Below, in pieces: positions 40,852-50,896 of a stretch of 64,000 bases of DNA (within the stretch, counting starts at the first letter, position 1; each line of letters starts with the position of its first letter). Both the position numbers and the translations under genes were made by a program. This stretch comes from Giesbergeria sp. (lineage in GTDB: Bacteria; Pseudomonadota; Gammaproteobacteria; Burkholderiales; Burkholderiaceae_C): the NCBI RefSeq assembly GCF_028686475.1, contig NZ_JAQUCA010000012.1, positions 1 to 64,000 on the forward strand, written 5' to 3'. The notes under the pieces were generated by a model. That model made no database searches. It had not been told where the DNA came from and worked only from the letters and a program-made list of their open reading frames with translations.

Positions 40852-43065
40852 TTAGGCTGCGCGTTGCGCCGCTTTGACCTTCAAACGCCAAGCGTGCAGC
40901 AGCGGTTCGGTGTAGCCACTGGGTTGCTCTTTGCCCTTGAACACCAAATCCAGCGCGGCTTGGTAGGCCATGCTGGTCTCAAAGTGACCGGCCATCGGTT
41001 GGTACAGCGCATCACCGGCGTTTTGCTTGTCCACCTTGGCGGCCATGCGTTCAAAGGTGGCGCGCACTTGTTGCTCGGTGACGATGCCGTGGTGCAGCCA
41101 ATTGGCCACATGCTGGCTGGAGATACGCAGCGTGGCGCGGTCTTCCATCAGGCCGATGTCGTTGATGTCGGGCACTTTGGAGCAGCCCACGCCCTGGTCC
41201 ACCCAGCGCACTACATAGCCCAAAATGCCTTGGATGTTGTTGTCCAGCTCTTGCTGCTTTTCAACATCGCTCCAGTTGGGGTTGCTGCTGACCGGAATGG
41301 TGAGCAGTCCGGTGAGCAGGTCGTCGCGCACGGCATCGGCGCTGGTTTTTTCCAGCTCGATTTGGATGTCGGCCACCTTGACTTGGTGGTAGTGCAGCGC
41401 GTGCAGCGTCGCGCCGGTGGGGCTGGGCACCCAAGCGGTGTTGGCACCGGCCTTGGGGTGGACGATTTTTTGTTCCAGCATGGCAGCCATCAGGTCGGGC
41501 ATGGCCCACATGCCCTTGCCGATTTGCGCCTTGCCGCGCAGACCCATCGTCAGGCCGACCAGCACGTTGCTGCGCTCGTAGGCTTGAATCCAAGCGCTGG
41601 TCTTCATGTCGCCCTTGCGAATCATCGGGCCAGCCAGCATGGCCGTGTGCATTTCGTCGCCGGTGCGGTCCAGAAAGCCGGTGTTGATAAAGGCGATGCG
41701 GCTGGCAGCAGCCGCGATACAAGCCTTGAGGTTGACGCTGGTGCGGCGCTCTTCGTCCATGATGCCCAGCTTGACGGTGCTGTCGGGCAGGCCGAGCAGT
41801 TGCTCCACGCGGCTGAACAAATCGGCGGCAAATGCCACTTCGGCCGGGCCGTGCATTTTGGGCTTGACGATATACACGCTGCCCTTGCGGCTGTTGCGGA
41901 TACCGTTGGCACCGTGGCCTTGCAGGTCGTGCAGGGCAATGGTGGTGGTGACCACGGCATCCATGATGCCTTCTGGGATTTCTTTCACGCTGCCATCGGC
42001 GGCGGTGTAGAGGATGGCCGGGTTGGTCATCAGATGGCCGACGTTGCGCACAAACATCAGGCTGCGGCCATGCAGGCGCACTTCGCCGCCTTGGGGTGCG
42101 CTGTAAACACGGTCGGGGTTGAGGCCGCGCGTGAGCTGCTTGCCACCCTTTTCAAACGATTCGGTCAGCGTGCCTTTGAGGATACCGAGCCAGTTGCTGT
42201 AACCCAGCACTTTGTCTTCGGCATCCACGGCCGCCACCGAGTCTTCTAAATCCAAAATAGTGGACAGGGCTGCTTCTAGCACCACATCGGCCACACCGGC
42301 AGCGTCCGATTGGCCAATCGGGGTAGCACGGTTGATGATGATGTCCAAATGCAGGCCATTGTTGACCAGCAACACCGAGCTGGGGGCCGCTGCTTCACCT
42401 TGGAAGCCCGCCAGTTGGGCGGCATCTTTCAGGCCGGTGCTGCTGCCGTCTTTGAGCGTTACCAGCAATTGGCCGCCCTCGATGCGGTAGCCAGCAGCAT
42501 CTTGGTGCGAGCCAGCGGCCAGCGGCGCGGCTTGGTCTAGCACATTGCGGGCAAAGGCAATTACCTTGGCGCCGCGCACGGGGTTGTAGCCTTGGCCTTT
42601 TTCGGCACCGTCGGTCTCGGGGATGGCATCGGTGCCATACAGCGCGTCGTACAGACTGCCCCAGCGCGCGTTGGCCGCGTTGAGGGCATAACGGGCGTTG
42701 AGTACCGGCACCACCAGTTGTGGGCCAGCTTGAATCGCCAGCTCATCATCGACATTGCGGGTGCTGGCGGGGGCGGTGGCGGGTTGGGGCACCAAGTAGC
42801 CAATGGTTTCCAAGAACTGGCGGTAGGCCGCCATGTTGGTGATGGGGCCGGGGTTGGCCGTGTGCCATTTGTCCAACTCGGCTTGCAGGCGGTCGCGCTC
42901 GGCCAGCAGGGCGATGTTGCGTGGGGCCAAATCGGCCACGATGGCATCAAAACCTTGCCAAAACTTGGCGCTGTCAATGCCGGTGCCGGGCAACACTTGC
43001 TCGTCAATAAAGCGTTGCAGGCTCTGGGCCACTTGCAAGCGGTGGATGGCGGTACGTGCAGTCAT
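40852..43065 (-). CDS. glcB: Malate synthase G
   Basis: 737 residues, normal for the long monomeric isoform G. Recognisable segments include '[20 protein letters not shown]', '[19 protein letters not shown]', '[14 protein letters not shown]', '[20 protein letters not shown]' (here [14 protein letters not shown]) and '[18 protein letters not shown]'. It condenses glyoxylate with acetyl-CoA to malate in the glyoxylate or glycolate pathway. Stand-alone gene; isocitrate lyase and glycolate oxidase genes are not in the window. Confidence 0.95.
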   Translation of the reverse strand: MTARTAIHRLQVAQSLQRFIDEQVLPGTGIDSAKFWQGFDAIVADLAPRNIALLAERDRLQAELDKWHTANPGPITNMAAYRQFLETIGYLVPQPATAPASTRNVDDELAIQAGPQLVVPVLNARYALNAANARWGSLYDALYGTDAIPETDGAEKGQGYNPVRGAKVIAFARNVLDQAAPLAAGSHQDAAGYRIEGGQLLVTLKDGSSTGLKDAAQLAGFQGEAAAPSSVLLVNNGLHLDIIINRATPIGQSDAAGVADVVLEAALSTILDLEDSVAAVDAEDKVLGYSNWLGILKGTLTESFEKGGKQLTRGLNPDRVYSAPQGGEVRLHGRSLMFVRNVGHLMTNPAILYTAADGSVKEIPEGIMDAVVTTTIALHDLQGHGANGIRNSRKGSVYIVKPKMHGPAEVAFAADLFSRVEQLLGLPDSTVKLGIMDEERRTSVNLKACIAAAASRIAFINTGFLDRTGDEMHTAMLAGPMIRKGDMKTSAWIQAYERSNVLVGLTMGLRGKAQIGKGMWAMPDLMAAMLEQKIVHPKAGANTAWVPSPTGATLHALHYHQVKVADIQIELEKTSADAVRDDLLTGLLTIPVSSNPNWSDVEKQQELDNNIQGILGYVVRWVDQGVGCSKVPDINDIGLMEDRATLRISSQHVANWLHHGIVTEQQVRATFERMAAKVDKQNAGDALYQPMAGHFETSMAYQAALDLVFKGKEQPSGYTEPLLHAWRLKVKAAQRAA

Positions 43066-43327
43066 GCAGAAAACCTCAAAGGATGAAAAGAAAAGAACGA
43101 AATGGAGCTGCCACCGACTGTATCGAATTATTTGCCCAGATAAATAGGCAAAAAATCAAGGTTTACACGCAGTGCCAAGCCCGGCGTGCAGGCAAACGAC
43201 TGGGTGAGACCCAGCACCAAGGTCTGGCGCAGCAGCAGCCAAAGCGCAAAGCCTATCTTTTGCCATAGATACAGCCTGTTTTGCCCCCTACAATGGTTTT
43301 TTATTTTCAACCAGAGGGGTGCTGCTG

Positions 43328-43477
43328 ATGAAGCTACTAAATGACCTTTTTACCACGGACTATGGCCTGATGAGCATCATTGGCATTGGCATCATGGTGG
43401 TGGCCAGTGTGGCTTTTGTTTCTATACTCAAAAGCAAAATTGAAGCCGACCCCAAAGATACCGACAAGTCGCGCTAA
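43328..43477 (+). CDS. Small membrane protein, DUF3149 type
   Basis: 49 residues from ATG 43328, preceded by a purine-rich agagggg. The sequence MKLLNDLFTTDYGLMS, a single hydrophobic helix (about 17-35), then a charged tail ending DTDKSR fits the short DUF3149 family of betaproteobacteria. Function unknown. It reads divergently from glcB and converges on rsmE, 12 bases from that gene's stop codon. Confidence 0.75.
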   Translation: MKLLNDLFTTDYGLMSIIGIGIMVVASVAFVSILKSKIEADPKDTDKSR

Positions 43478-43489
43478 GTTCTGGCTTGT

Positions 43490-44233
43490 TTAGCACCAGC
43501 CCAGTGCCGCCAAGGCGGCCAGAGGGGCTGTTTCGGCGCGCAGCACCCGTGGCCCCAAGCTGGTGGGGATAAAGCCGTGCGCTAAGGCCAGCTGCTCTTC
43601 GGTGGCGCTTAGCCCGCCTTCGGGGCCAGACAAAAACCACACTGGCCCAGCACTGGTTGCCAGTGACGTGAGCGCTTGGCTGTCGGGGCGCAAAGACAGC
43701 ACCCGCCGCTGCCCGCTGCCTTCGGTGCTGGGGTGCTGGCCCAGCCAATCGGTCAAAGTTTGGGCTGCATGGATGCGCGGCACCCGGTTGCGTCCGCATT
43801 GCTCGCAGGCGGCCACGGCCACGGCTTGCCAGTGGGCGAGTTTTTTCTCGGCGCGTTCGCCCTTGAGTTTGAGCACACTGCGTTCGGCCAGCAGCGGCGT
43901 GATGCTGGCCGCGCCCAGTTCGGTGGCTTTTTCGACCAACCAATCCATGCGCTCGTTGGCGGTAATGCCAGCCAGCAGGTGGATGGCACGTGGGGCTTCG
44001 CGCTCGATGGCGTGGTGGGTGTCGATGCGTACTTGTACCTCACTGCGGCCCATGCGTAGCACGGTGGCCGTAAATTCGCCGCCGCCGGGGCCTGTGCCTT
44101 CTAATCCGCCATGAAACAGGGTGATGCTGTCGCCCGGTTGCAGGCGCAACACTTGCACATGGCGCGCCGCACCAGCGGGCAGGTCAATCTCGGTGCCGGG
44201 CAACAGCGTAACCGGGCAATAAAAACGTGGCAT
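43490..44233 (-). CDS. rsmE: 16S rRNA (uracil(1498)-N3)-methyltransferase
   Basis: 247 residues from ATG 44231-44233 (MPRFYCPVTLLPG). N-terminal PUA-like part with 'AARHVQVLRLQPGDSITLF' and a SPOUT methyltransferase domain with the knot residues 'FLSGPEGGLSATEEQLA' and 'LGPRVLRAETAPLAALA'. It methylates U1498 of 16S rRNA. Confidence 0.95.
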   Translation of the reverse strand: MPRFYCPVTLLPGTEIDLPAGAARHVQVLRLQPGDSITLFHGGLEGTGPGGGEFTATVLRMGRSEVQVRIDTHHAIEREAPRAIHLLAGITANERMDWLVEKATELGAASITPLLAERSVLKLKGERAEKKLAHWQAVAVAACEQCGRNRVPRIHAAQTLTDWLGQHPSTEGSGQRRVLSLRPDSQALTSLATSAGPVWFLSGPEGGLSATEEQLALAHGFIPTSLGPRVLRAETAPLAALAALGWC

Positions 44234-44270
44234 GGGGGTAGTCCTGTGGCGGGCTGGCGGTGGCGTGGGC

Positions 44271-45395
44271 TTAGACGCGACCAAAGGCATAGCCTACTGG
44301 GGCTGGCGTGCCTTCAATCTGGTCTATCAGGCGGCTGAGCGGCAGCAGCTCGCGGTAGCGCTGGCTGGTGGAGCGAATGTAGTGGATAAAGCGCGGTGCA
44401 TCGGCCAAGTATTTGGGTTTGCCATCGCGCAGCGTCAGGCGGGCAAAAATACCAGCCACCTTGAAGTGGCGTTGTAAGCCCATCCACTCCACACTGCGGT
44501 AAAACTCGCCAAAATCAGCGCCCCAACCGCTGGGGCTATTGGCCCCCAGTAGTCCGGCTTTGCGCGCTTTTTCCCAGTAGCGCACCGTGATGTCAATCAC
44601 GAAACCTTCTTCCCAGCTGATAAAGGCATCGCGCAGCAAGCTGGCAATATCGTAGGTGATGGGGCCATACAGCGCATCCTGAAAATCCAGCACGCCCAAT
44701 GGCCCGCCTGCCGTGGTGGGGGTCATCAGGTTTCGCATCATGAAGTCACGGTGGACAAACACGCTGGGCACCGAGAGGTTCTCGGCCACGATGTCATCAA
44801 AAGCACGCTGCAAAATGGCTTGTTGCTGCGCGTCCAGCGTCAGGGCGCGGTGTTGGGCGATGTACCACTCGGGAAACAGCGCCAGCTCGCGGCGCAATAC
44901 TGCCTCGTCGTAGGGAGGCAGTACGTCGGGGCGCGAGGCCAATTGCCATTGCAGCAGGGTGTCGGTGGCTTGCTGGTAGTAAGCGTAGGCGTCTTGCGGG
45001 CGCTCGGGGGCCAGCTGTTCGATGGCGGTGTGTTGGCCCAAATCGCTCAACAGCATAAAGCCGTCGGCTTCGTTCCAGGCCAAAATCTCGGGCACGTGCA
45101 AACCGGCTTGCTGCATCAGCGCTTGCACTTGCACAAAAGGCTGGCAGTTTTCTTTATCGGGTGGCGCATCCATGACGATGCAACTGTGGCCGCTGCGCGT
45201 GTCTAGGCGCAGGTAGCGCCGAAAGCTGGCATCGGCCGAAGCTGGGCGCAGGGTTTCGGGCAGCAACTGGTGGGGGCCAGCCAGTGCGGCCAGCCAAGTG
45301 GCACAGGCTGCCTGTCGGGCGCTGTCGGCCCAAGTGACGCTGGTGGCAGAAGGGGTAGAAAGGGCGAAGGGGGTGGGGGAGGAGGGGTGGCTCAT
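44271..45395 (-). CDS. amgK: Sugar kinase of the AmgK / aminoglycoside-phosphotransferase family
   Basis: 374 residues. The kinase core shows 'VFVHRDFMMRNLM' (catalytic loop, near 212), 'GVLDFQDALYGP' (metal site) and 'MLLSDLGQHTAIEQL'. The close match to AmgK, the anomeric kinase of N-acetylmuramate/N-acetylglucosamine in peptidoglycan recycling, is supported by its place next to and divergent from lptD, as in Pseudomonas. The usual partner murU (nucleotidyltransferase) is missing: rsmE follows instead. Function is inferred from family and context. Confidence 0.8.
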   Translation of the reverse strand: MSHPSSPTPFALSTPSATSVTWADSARQAACATWLAALAGPHQLLPETLRPASADASFRRYLRLDTRSGHSCIVMDAPPDKENCQPFVQVQALMQQAGLHVPEILAWNEADGFMLLSDLGQHTAIEQLAPERPQDAYAYYQQATDTLLQWQLASRPDVLPPYDEAVLRRELALFPEWYIAQHRALTLDAQQQAILQRAFDDIVAENLSVPSVFVHRDFMMRNLMTPTTAGGPLGVLDFQDALYGPITYDIASLLRDAFISWEEGFVIDITVRYWEKARKAGLLGANSPSGWGADFGEFYRSVEWMGLQRHFKVAGIFARLTLRDGKPKYLADAPRFIHYIRSTSQRYRELLPLSRLIDQIEGTPAPVGYAFGRV

Positions 45396-45446
45396 GGCGG
45401 GCTGGATTCTACAAACCCAGCCTGCACCATGCCGTGTTGGTACGGC

Positions 45447-45719
45447 TTAGTAGCGCTCGTCTTTGACCAGCACGCCGGTCTTACGCAACATTACCGCATC
45501 CCAGCTTTGGCTGTCGCGGTTGTCGTTGACCAGCTTGAGCAGCTTGTCGTCTATTTTGCGTAGCTCGGCTTGTTGTGCCGGGTTGAGTTCGCCCAGACGG
45601 TCATGGATGTGGTCGCGCAGTTTGTAGAGTTGCTCGGTATCGTTGGCATCGTCGCTCCAAAAATCAATATAACCGTCGTAGCTCTTGAGGCAGCTTTCAA
45701 TCGTTTTGCGTTCTGGCAT
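45447..45719 (-). CDS. Conserved small hypothetical protein
   Basis: 90 residues (MPERKTIESCLKSYDGYID...), acidic and helical, with no signal peptide or membrane helix; ends LVKDERY. Good start with AAGGAAC upstream. I do not recognise the family. It lies upstream of amgK on the same strand, 51 bases away. Confidence 0.6.
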   Translation of the reverse strand: MPERKTIESCLKSYDGYIDFWSDDANDTEQLYKLRDHIHDRLGELNPAQQAELRKIDDKLLKLVNDNRDSQSWDAVMLRKTGVLVKDERY

Positions 45720-45934
45720 GTGGGCGTTCCTTGGTAGATGGAATGGTAAAAAAGAGGCAACGGCCTGAGTTTTGCCGTTTCGGCGCAGACTCTACAACAG
45801 CTGGGCCTATTTTTGGGCATCTAGTGGTGTGCATGTGGATAATCGGCACCTACAAACCCGGCCTGTTTGGTGCGGGTAATGGGTGGTTGCTGGTTTTAAC
45901 GGCACCCCTGCTGCTTTCCTCTGGATGAATTCCC

Positions 45935-48352
45935 TTGCCCGACCTGCTTCGCACTCCCTTTTCATCGGTGCGTTTTTCTGCCCGTAACGCCCCCAGTTTA
46001 TTGTGGGCACCGGTGCCGCAGTGGGCGGCTGTTTGGTGTTTGTGGCCTTGTTTGGCCTTGGCCCAAGAGGGGGATGCGCCCGTGGAGCCCGCCACGCCAG
46101 CGCCCTTGGTTTTGCGCGCCAGCAGCCAGCTACAAGAGACCATTCCAGACGCAGTGCGCGCGCAGATGCCTGCCTTTGTCTCGGCAGAGCATCTCGAAGG
46201 CCAGCCCGATGTGCGCGCCGTGCTGGAGGGTGATGCCGAGTTGCGCCGCGCCGACACCGTGATTCGCGCCCAGCGCATGGAATACACCGTGCCCGAAGAC
46301 TTTTTGCAGGCGCAGGGCCAAGTGCGTATCAACCGGGCAGGCAATGTCTATGAAGGCACGCTGCTAGAACTGCGCGTGAACGCCTTTGAAGGCTTTTTTG
46401 ACCAAGCCCGCTACCAATTTTTACGCAATGCCGCCCACGGCGAGGCCGCACGGGTTGATTTTTTAGACCGTGACCGCTCCATCGTGCGCCAAGCCACCTA
46501 CACCACCTGCCAGCGCACCGACGAGGCTACTTGGAAGCCCGGCTGGATGTTGCGCGCCGACAATATCCACCTTGATATGGCCGAAGAGGTGGGCCGGGCC
46601 GAAGGCGCTGTGCTGGAGTTTCAGGGCGTGCCGATTTTGCCCTTGCCCTACATCAGCTTTCCGCTGTCGGATAAACGCAAATCGGGCCTGTTGCCGCCCA
46701 CAATTGGTATCAACAGCATCAATGGCCTAGAGTACGAGCAACCTTATTACTGGAACATCGCCCCCAACCGCGATGCCACCTTGCGCGCGGCCATTATGGC
46801 CAAGCGTGGCTTGCAAGCCGGGGCCGAGTTCCGCTACCTAGAGCCAAGCTACCAAGGCACCCTGCATGGCGAGTTTCTGCCCTCCGACCGGCTACGCCAC
46901 CGAGACCGCTGGAGCTATGGCATCAAGCACCAAGCGGGCATCCCTAGCCCTCTGGGCGGTATCGGCCTGAACCTGAATTTAGAGCGCGTCAGTGATGATG
47001 CCTACTGGCGCGATTTCTCGCGTGCGGGTACGCAACTGACCCAGCGTTTATTGCCCGCAGATGCCCAACTCAGTTGGAATGCGGGTGATATGGGCTTGCA
47101 ACTGCGTACCCTCAAATGGCAAACCTTGCAGGATGTGACGGCCCCCATCGTGCCGCCCTACGACCGGCTACCGCAATTGCACTGGCGTTATGCGCCGCCA
47201 CAGTGGGGCGTGTTCGATGTCAACCTAGAGGCTGATGCCACGCGCTTTCAGGCGCAGCGCAGCCTGACCGGCCAACCCAATGCCACCCGCAGCTATGCCT
47301 TGGCCCAAATCAGCCGCCCCTATCTGGCCGCTGCTGGGTTTTTAGTGCCCAAACTGCAACTGCACGCCACGCAATACGAGTTTGACAGCCCACTGGCCGA
47401 TGCGCGCCGCTCTTACAGCCGCGTGTTGCCCACCTTCAGCTTGGATAGCGGTTTGGTGTTTGAACGCGATGCCAGCTATTTTGGGCGCAACTTTCTGCAA
47501 ACGCTGGAGCCGCGCGCTTTTTACACCTATACCCCCTACCGCGACCAGCGCCTGTTGCCGGTCTATGACACGGCCGCCAACGATTTCAACTTTGCCACCA
47601 TCTACACCGAAAACGCCTTTGGCGGCCACGACCGCTTGGCCGACAACAACCTGCTCACTTTGGGCGTGACCACCCGCCTGCTAGACCCAAGCACCGGGGC
47701 CGAGGCAGCGCGCTTTGGCATTGCCCAGCGCCTGCGCTTTTCGGACCAAAACGTGACCTTGCCGGGCGCACCAGCGCTGGACGAGCGCCTGTCTGATTTG
47801 CTGTTGGGTGCTGGCGTGCAATGGACACCGCAGTGGGGCTTAGATTCGACGGTGCAGTTCAACCCCAAAACCAGCCAGTCCATTCGTACTACGGTGGGCG
47901 CGCGTTACAGCCCCAGCCATTACCGCACCGTCAATGCCGCCTACCGGCTGCAACGCGGCACCAGCGAGCAATTGGATGTCGGCTGGCAATGGCCGCTCAA
48001 TGATTTGTGGGGCGACAAGGGGCTAGATTTGGGGCCAGGCCGTGGCCAAGGTGGGGGCCGCTGGTACAGCGTGGGCCGCCTCAATTACAGTCTGCAAGAC
48101 CGCAAATTGGTCGATACCGTGGTCGGGCTAGAGTACGACAGCTGCTGCTGGATTGGCCGCGTGGTATTAGAGCGCCTGCAAAACACCCTCCAGAGCAGCA
48201 ACACCCGGCTGCTGTTTCAACTAGAGTTTATCGGCTTCTCGCGCCTGACGCTGGGTTCTAACCCACTCACCAGCCTGAAACAAAATATCCCACGCTACCA
48301 GTATCTGCGTGAACAAGTCAGTACGCCCAGCCGCTTCAGCAACTACGACTGA
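45935..48352 (+). CDS. lptD: LPS-assembly outer-membrane protein LptD
   Basis: 805 residues from a TTG start (no in-frame ATG is nearer). Signal peptide ends near residue 44 (CLWPCLALAQ). An OstA/LptA-like periplasmic domain (about 80-220: 'VLEGDAELRRADTVIRAQRMEY') precedes the LptD barrel ('FPLSDKRKSGLLPPTIGIN', 'EYEQPYYWNIAPNRDATL'). Conserved cysteines for the inter-domain disulfides are seen (TTCQRT near 190 and the CC pair in 'YDSCCWIG' near 733). With LptE it inserts lipopolysaccharide into the outer leaflet. First of lptD-surA-rsmA. Confidence 0.94.
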   Translation: MPDLLRTPFSSVRFSARNAPSLLWAPVPQWAAVWCLWPCLALAQEGDAPVEPATPAPLVLRASSQLQETIPDAVRAQMPAFVSAEHLEGQPDVRAVLEGDAELRRADTVIRAQRMEYTVPEDFLQAQGQVRINRAGNVYEGTLLELRVNAFEGFFDQARYQFLRNAAHGEAARVDFLDRDRSIVRQATYTTCQRTDEATWKPGWMLRADNIHLDMAEEVGRAEGAVLEFQGVPILPLPYISFPLSDKRKSGLLPPTIGINSINGLEYEQPYYWNIAPNRDATLRAAIMAKRGLQAGAEFRYLEPSYQGTLHGEFLPSDRLRHRDRWSYGIKHQAGIPSPLGGIGLNLNLERVSDDAYWRDFSRAGTQLTQRLLPADAQLSWNAGDMGLQLRTLKWQTLQDVTAPIVPPYDRLPQLHWRYAPPQWGVFDVNLEADATRFQAQRSLTGQPNATRSYALAQISRPYLAAAGFLVPKLQLHATQYEFDSPLADARRSYSRVLPTFSLDSGLVFERDASYFGRNFLQTLEPRAFYTYTPYRDQRLLPVYDTAANDFNFATIYTENAFGGHDRLADNNLLTLGVTTRLLDPSTGAEAARFGIAQRLRFSDQNVTLPGAPALDERLSDLLLGAGVQWTPQWGLDSTVQFNPKTSQSIRTTVGARYSPSHYRTVNAAYRLQRGTSEQLDVGWQWPLNDLWGDKGLDLGPGRGQGGGRWYSVGRLNYSLQDRKLVDTVVGLEYDSCCWIGRVVLERLQNTLQSSNTRLLFQLEFIGFSRLTLGSNPLTSLKQNIPRYQYLREQVSTPSRFSNYD

Positions 48353-48367
48353 GAAGAATTTTTTGCC

Positions 48368-49756
48368 ATGAACCACCGTGTCTTTGCCTTGGGACTGGCC
48401 TGTTTGGCCTCTTTTGCCACCTTGGGGGCCAACGCACAAGGCTTGCGCGCTGCGCCTGCTGGTGGCAGCAGCCCCAGTTTGTCGCGCGCCTTGTCTGCAC
48501 CGCTGGCCTTGCCCACCGCCACCGCCCGCCCTGCCGTGCGCCAAGCCGATTACATCGTGGCCGTGGTCAACTCGGAGCCTATCACCTACAACGAGCTGCA
48601 AACCCGGCTGGCCAGAGTGTTGCAACAACTGGCCGGTCAACCCAACCCACCACCGCGCGCCCTGATAGAGCGCGAAGTGCTAGAGCGCCTGATTTTGGAA
48701 AAAATCCAATTACAGCAAGCTGAGCAAAACGGCATCAAGGTCGATGACTTGGCCGTGACCCAAGCCGAGCAATTGGTGGCCAGCCAAAACAGCGTTAGCC
48801 GCGAAGAAATGCTGCACCGCTTGGCCCAAGATGGGGTGACACCCGAGCGTTTCCGCCAAGACCTGCGCCGCCAGCTATTGCAACAGCGCCTGCGCGAGCG
48901 CGAAGTCGATGCGCGCGTGCGCGTGACGGATGTCGAGGCCGATGCCTTCCTGCGCGAACAAACCGGCGGCCAAGCGCTGGCCGTAGAACTCAACCTAGGT
49001 CACATCCTGATAGCCGTACCCGAAAACCCCAGCCCCGAAGGGCTGGCCCAGCGCCAAGCCTTGGCGCAACAGGTGGCCGAGCAAGCGCGCGTTGGGGCAG
49101 ATTTTGCAGCGCTGGCGCGTGAGCATTCCGCTGGCCCCGAGCGCGCCCAAGGCGGCCTGATGGGGCTGCGCCCGGCGGAGCGTTACCCGGAACTGTTCGC
49201 TCAGGCGGTGCAAAACCTGTCTATTGGTGGCGTGGCGGGACCACTGCGTTCGGCGGCGGGTTTCCACATCCTGAAGGTGGTGGACAAGGCCAGCAACAGC
49301 AAACTGCCGCCGATTACGCAAAACCGCGCGCGCCATATCTTGCTGCGCGCCACACCGCAACTGAGCGAGGCCGCTGCTGCCGCGCGTTTGGCCGATTACC
49401 GCCGCCGCGTGCTGGCCGGACAGGCCGATTTCGCTGATTTGGCGCGCGAACACTCGCAAGATGGCAGCGCTAAAGAAGGCGGCGATTTGGGTTGGGCCGC
49501 ACCGGGGCGCTACGTGCCCGAGTTTGAAGCGGTACTCAATGCGCTGCAACCGGGCGAAATCAGCCAGCCCTTGGCATCGCGTTTTGGTGTCCACCTTATC
49601 CAACTGATGGAACGCCGCCAAGTGCAACCCAGCCCGCGTGAGCAACGCGAAATGGCGCGCTACGCCCTGCGCGAGAAAAAAACCGAAGACGCTTACCGCC
49701 AGTGGGCGCAAGAACTGCGCGCCCGCGCCTATGTTGAATACCGCGACGCCCCCTAA
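48368..49756 (+). CDS. surA: Periplasmic chaperone / peptidyl-prolyl isomerase SurA
   Basis: 462 residues. Signal peptide (MNHRVFALGLACLASFATLGANAQ region); N-terminal chaperone domain with 'DYIVAVVNSEPITYNELQ'; two parvulin domains (from about 205, 'NLGHILIAVPENPSPE', and about 320, 'ARHILLRATPQLSEA'); C-terminal helix. It escorts outer-membrane proteins, including LptD, whose gene lies 15 bases upstream. Confidence 0.95.
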   Translation: MNHRVFALGLACLASFATLGANAQGLRAAPAGGSSPSLSRALSAPLALPTATARPAVRQADYIVAVVNSEPITYNELQTRLARVLQQLAGQPNPPPRALIEREVLERLILEKIQLQQAEQNGIKVDDLAVTQAEQLVASQNSVSREEMLHRLAQDGVTPERFRQDLRRQLLQQRLREREVDARVRVTDVEADAFLREQTGGQALAVELNLGHILIAVPENPSPEGLAQRQALAQQVAEQARVGADFAALAREHSAGPERAQGGLMGLRPAERYPELFAQAVQNLSIGGVAGPLRSAAGFHILKVVDKASNSKLPPITQNRARHILLRATPQLSEAAAAARLADYRRRVLAGQADFADLAREHSQDGSAKEGGDLGWAAPGRYVPEFEAVLNALQPGEISQPLASRFGVHLIQLMERRQVQPSPREQREMARYALREKKTEDAYRQWAQELRARAYVEYRDAP

Positions 49757-49768
49757 GCGCCCATCTTG

Positions 49769-50530
49769 ATGAAACACATACCCCGCAAACGCTTCGGTCA
49801 GCATTTTCTGTCTGACCGGGGCATCATTGATGCCATCGTCGATGCCATAGACCCGCAACCGGGCCAGTCGGTGGTAGAGATTGGCCCCGGCTTGGCTGCC
49901 CTGACCCAGCCCTTGGTCGAGCGCCTAGGCCGCCTGACGGTGATTGAGCTGGACCGCGATTTGGCATTGCGCCTGCGCCTGCACAGCCAGCTCAACGTGA
50001 TTGAATCCGATGTGCTGAAAGTGGATTTTGCCCAAGTAGCGCAAACGCTGGCCGCGCCCCAAATCCGCGTGGTGGGCAACCTGCCCTACAACATCTCTAC
50101 GCCGATTTTGTTCCACCTGCTGCCCTTTGTGGATGTGATTGCCGACCAGCACTTTATGCTGCAAAAGGAAGTGATAGACCGCATGGTGGCCCACCCCGCC
50201 ACCAGCGACTATGGCCGCCTCTCGGTGATGCTGCAATGGCGTTATGCGATGGAAAACGTGCTGTTTGTCCCGCCCGAGAGTTTTGACCCGCCACCGCGTG
50301 TAGACAGCGCGGTGGTTCGCATGGTGCCGCGCGCTCAGCCCGTGGCCCTGAACCCCAAATTGCTAGAAACGCTGGTGCAGGTAGCCTTTAGCCAACGGCG
50401 CAAACTCTTGCGCCACACCTTGGGGCGCTGGCTGGACGAAAAAGGCTTTACCGGCCAGTTTGATGTGCAACGCCGCGCCGAAGAAGTGCCGGTGGCCGAA
50501 TTTGTCGCCTTGGCGGCCAGCCTGAGTTAG
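49769..50530 (+). CDS. rsmA: 16S rRNA (adenine(1518)-N6/adenine(1519)-N6)-dimethyltransferase
   Basis: 253 residues from ATG 49769 (a TTG one codon earlier is possible). Motifs: '[14 protein letters not shown]', SAM motif '[15 protein letters not shown]' and catalytic '[17 protein letters not shown]'. It dimethylates two adenines of helix 45. Third gene of the lptD operon, 12 bases after surA; pdxA, often between them, is absent. Confidence 0.96.
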   Translation: MKHIPRKRFGQHFLSDRGIIDAIVDAIDPQPGQSVVEIGPGLAALTQPLVERLGRLTVIELDRDLALRLRLHSQLNVIESDVLKVDFAQVAQTLAAPQIRVVGNLPYNISTPILFHLLPFVDVIADQHFMLQKEVIDRMVAHPATSDYGRLSVMLQWRYAMENVLFVPPESFDPPPRVDSAVVRMVPRAQPVALNPKLLETLVQVAFSQRRKLLRHTLGRWLDEKGFTGQFDVQRRAEEVPVAEFVALAASLS

Positions 50531-50559
50531 GCCTATCAGACGGAAGTACTAGACAATCC

Positions 50560-50574
50560 TACTCCTAGGGAGTA
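50560..50574. promoter_or_regulatory. Palindrome before the toxin gene (candidate operator)
   Basis: TACTCC-TAG-GGAGTA is a perfect 6-bp inverted repeat with a 3-base centre, 11 bases before the toxin start codon. HigA-type antitoxins repress their own operon by binding such palindromes, so this is a reasonable operator candidate; the GGAG arm may also serve as the ribosome site. Confidence 0.5.
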
Positions 50575-50584
50575 TCGTCCGCGC

Positions 50585-50896
50585 ATGCTAACAGTCGTTC
50601 AAACGATGCTCTTTCAGAAGCAATGGCCGCTCTATTGGACAGAGGAAGAGAGAGGTGCTTTTGCCGCTTACATTGCTGATCACCCGACTGCCGGAGATGT
50701 TGTGCCCGAATCTGGTGGTATTCGCAAGGTGCGATGGTCTCGGACTGGTTCGGGCAAATCTGGTGGTGTGCGGGTGATTTACTTCACTCGCACAGTAAAT
50801 GGTGAGGTCGTTTTACTGACGCTTTATGCCAAGTCGAAAACAGATAACCTCACAGGCCCCAAGCTCAAGGAGATTCGACGTGCCCTCGAAGAATAA
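50585..50896 (+). CDS. RelE/HigB-type toxin
   Basis: 103 residues. The pattern 'GIRKVRWSRTGSGKSGGVRVIYF' and 'VVLLTLYAKSKTDNLT' is the core of HigB2/RelE-type mRNA interferases, which cut mRNA on the ribosome. It precedes and overlaps an HTH antitoxin gene by 17 bases, the toxin-first order of hig loci. Base composition is more AT-rich than the neighbouring lptD operon, a sign of transfer. Confidence 0.83.
   Translation: MLTVVQTMLFQKQWPLYWTEEERGAFAAYIADHPTAGDVVPESGGIRKVRWSRTGSGKSGGVRVIYFTRTVNGEVVLLTLYAKSKTDNLTGPKLKEIRRALEE

Noticed and set aside
40810-42249. Open frame of 479 codons on the strand opposite glcB
   Set aside because: It is a shadow frame of a clear malate synthase gene in GC-rich DNA; the translation shows no recognisable domain and there is no ribosome site.
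45834-45842. TGTGGATAA, a perfect DnaA box on the minus strand before lptD
   Set aside because: A single box without neighbours is expected by chance in 64 kb; no AT-rich unwinding region is next to it.
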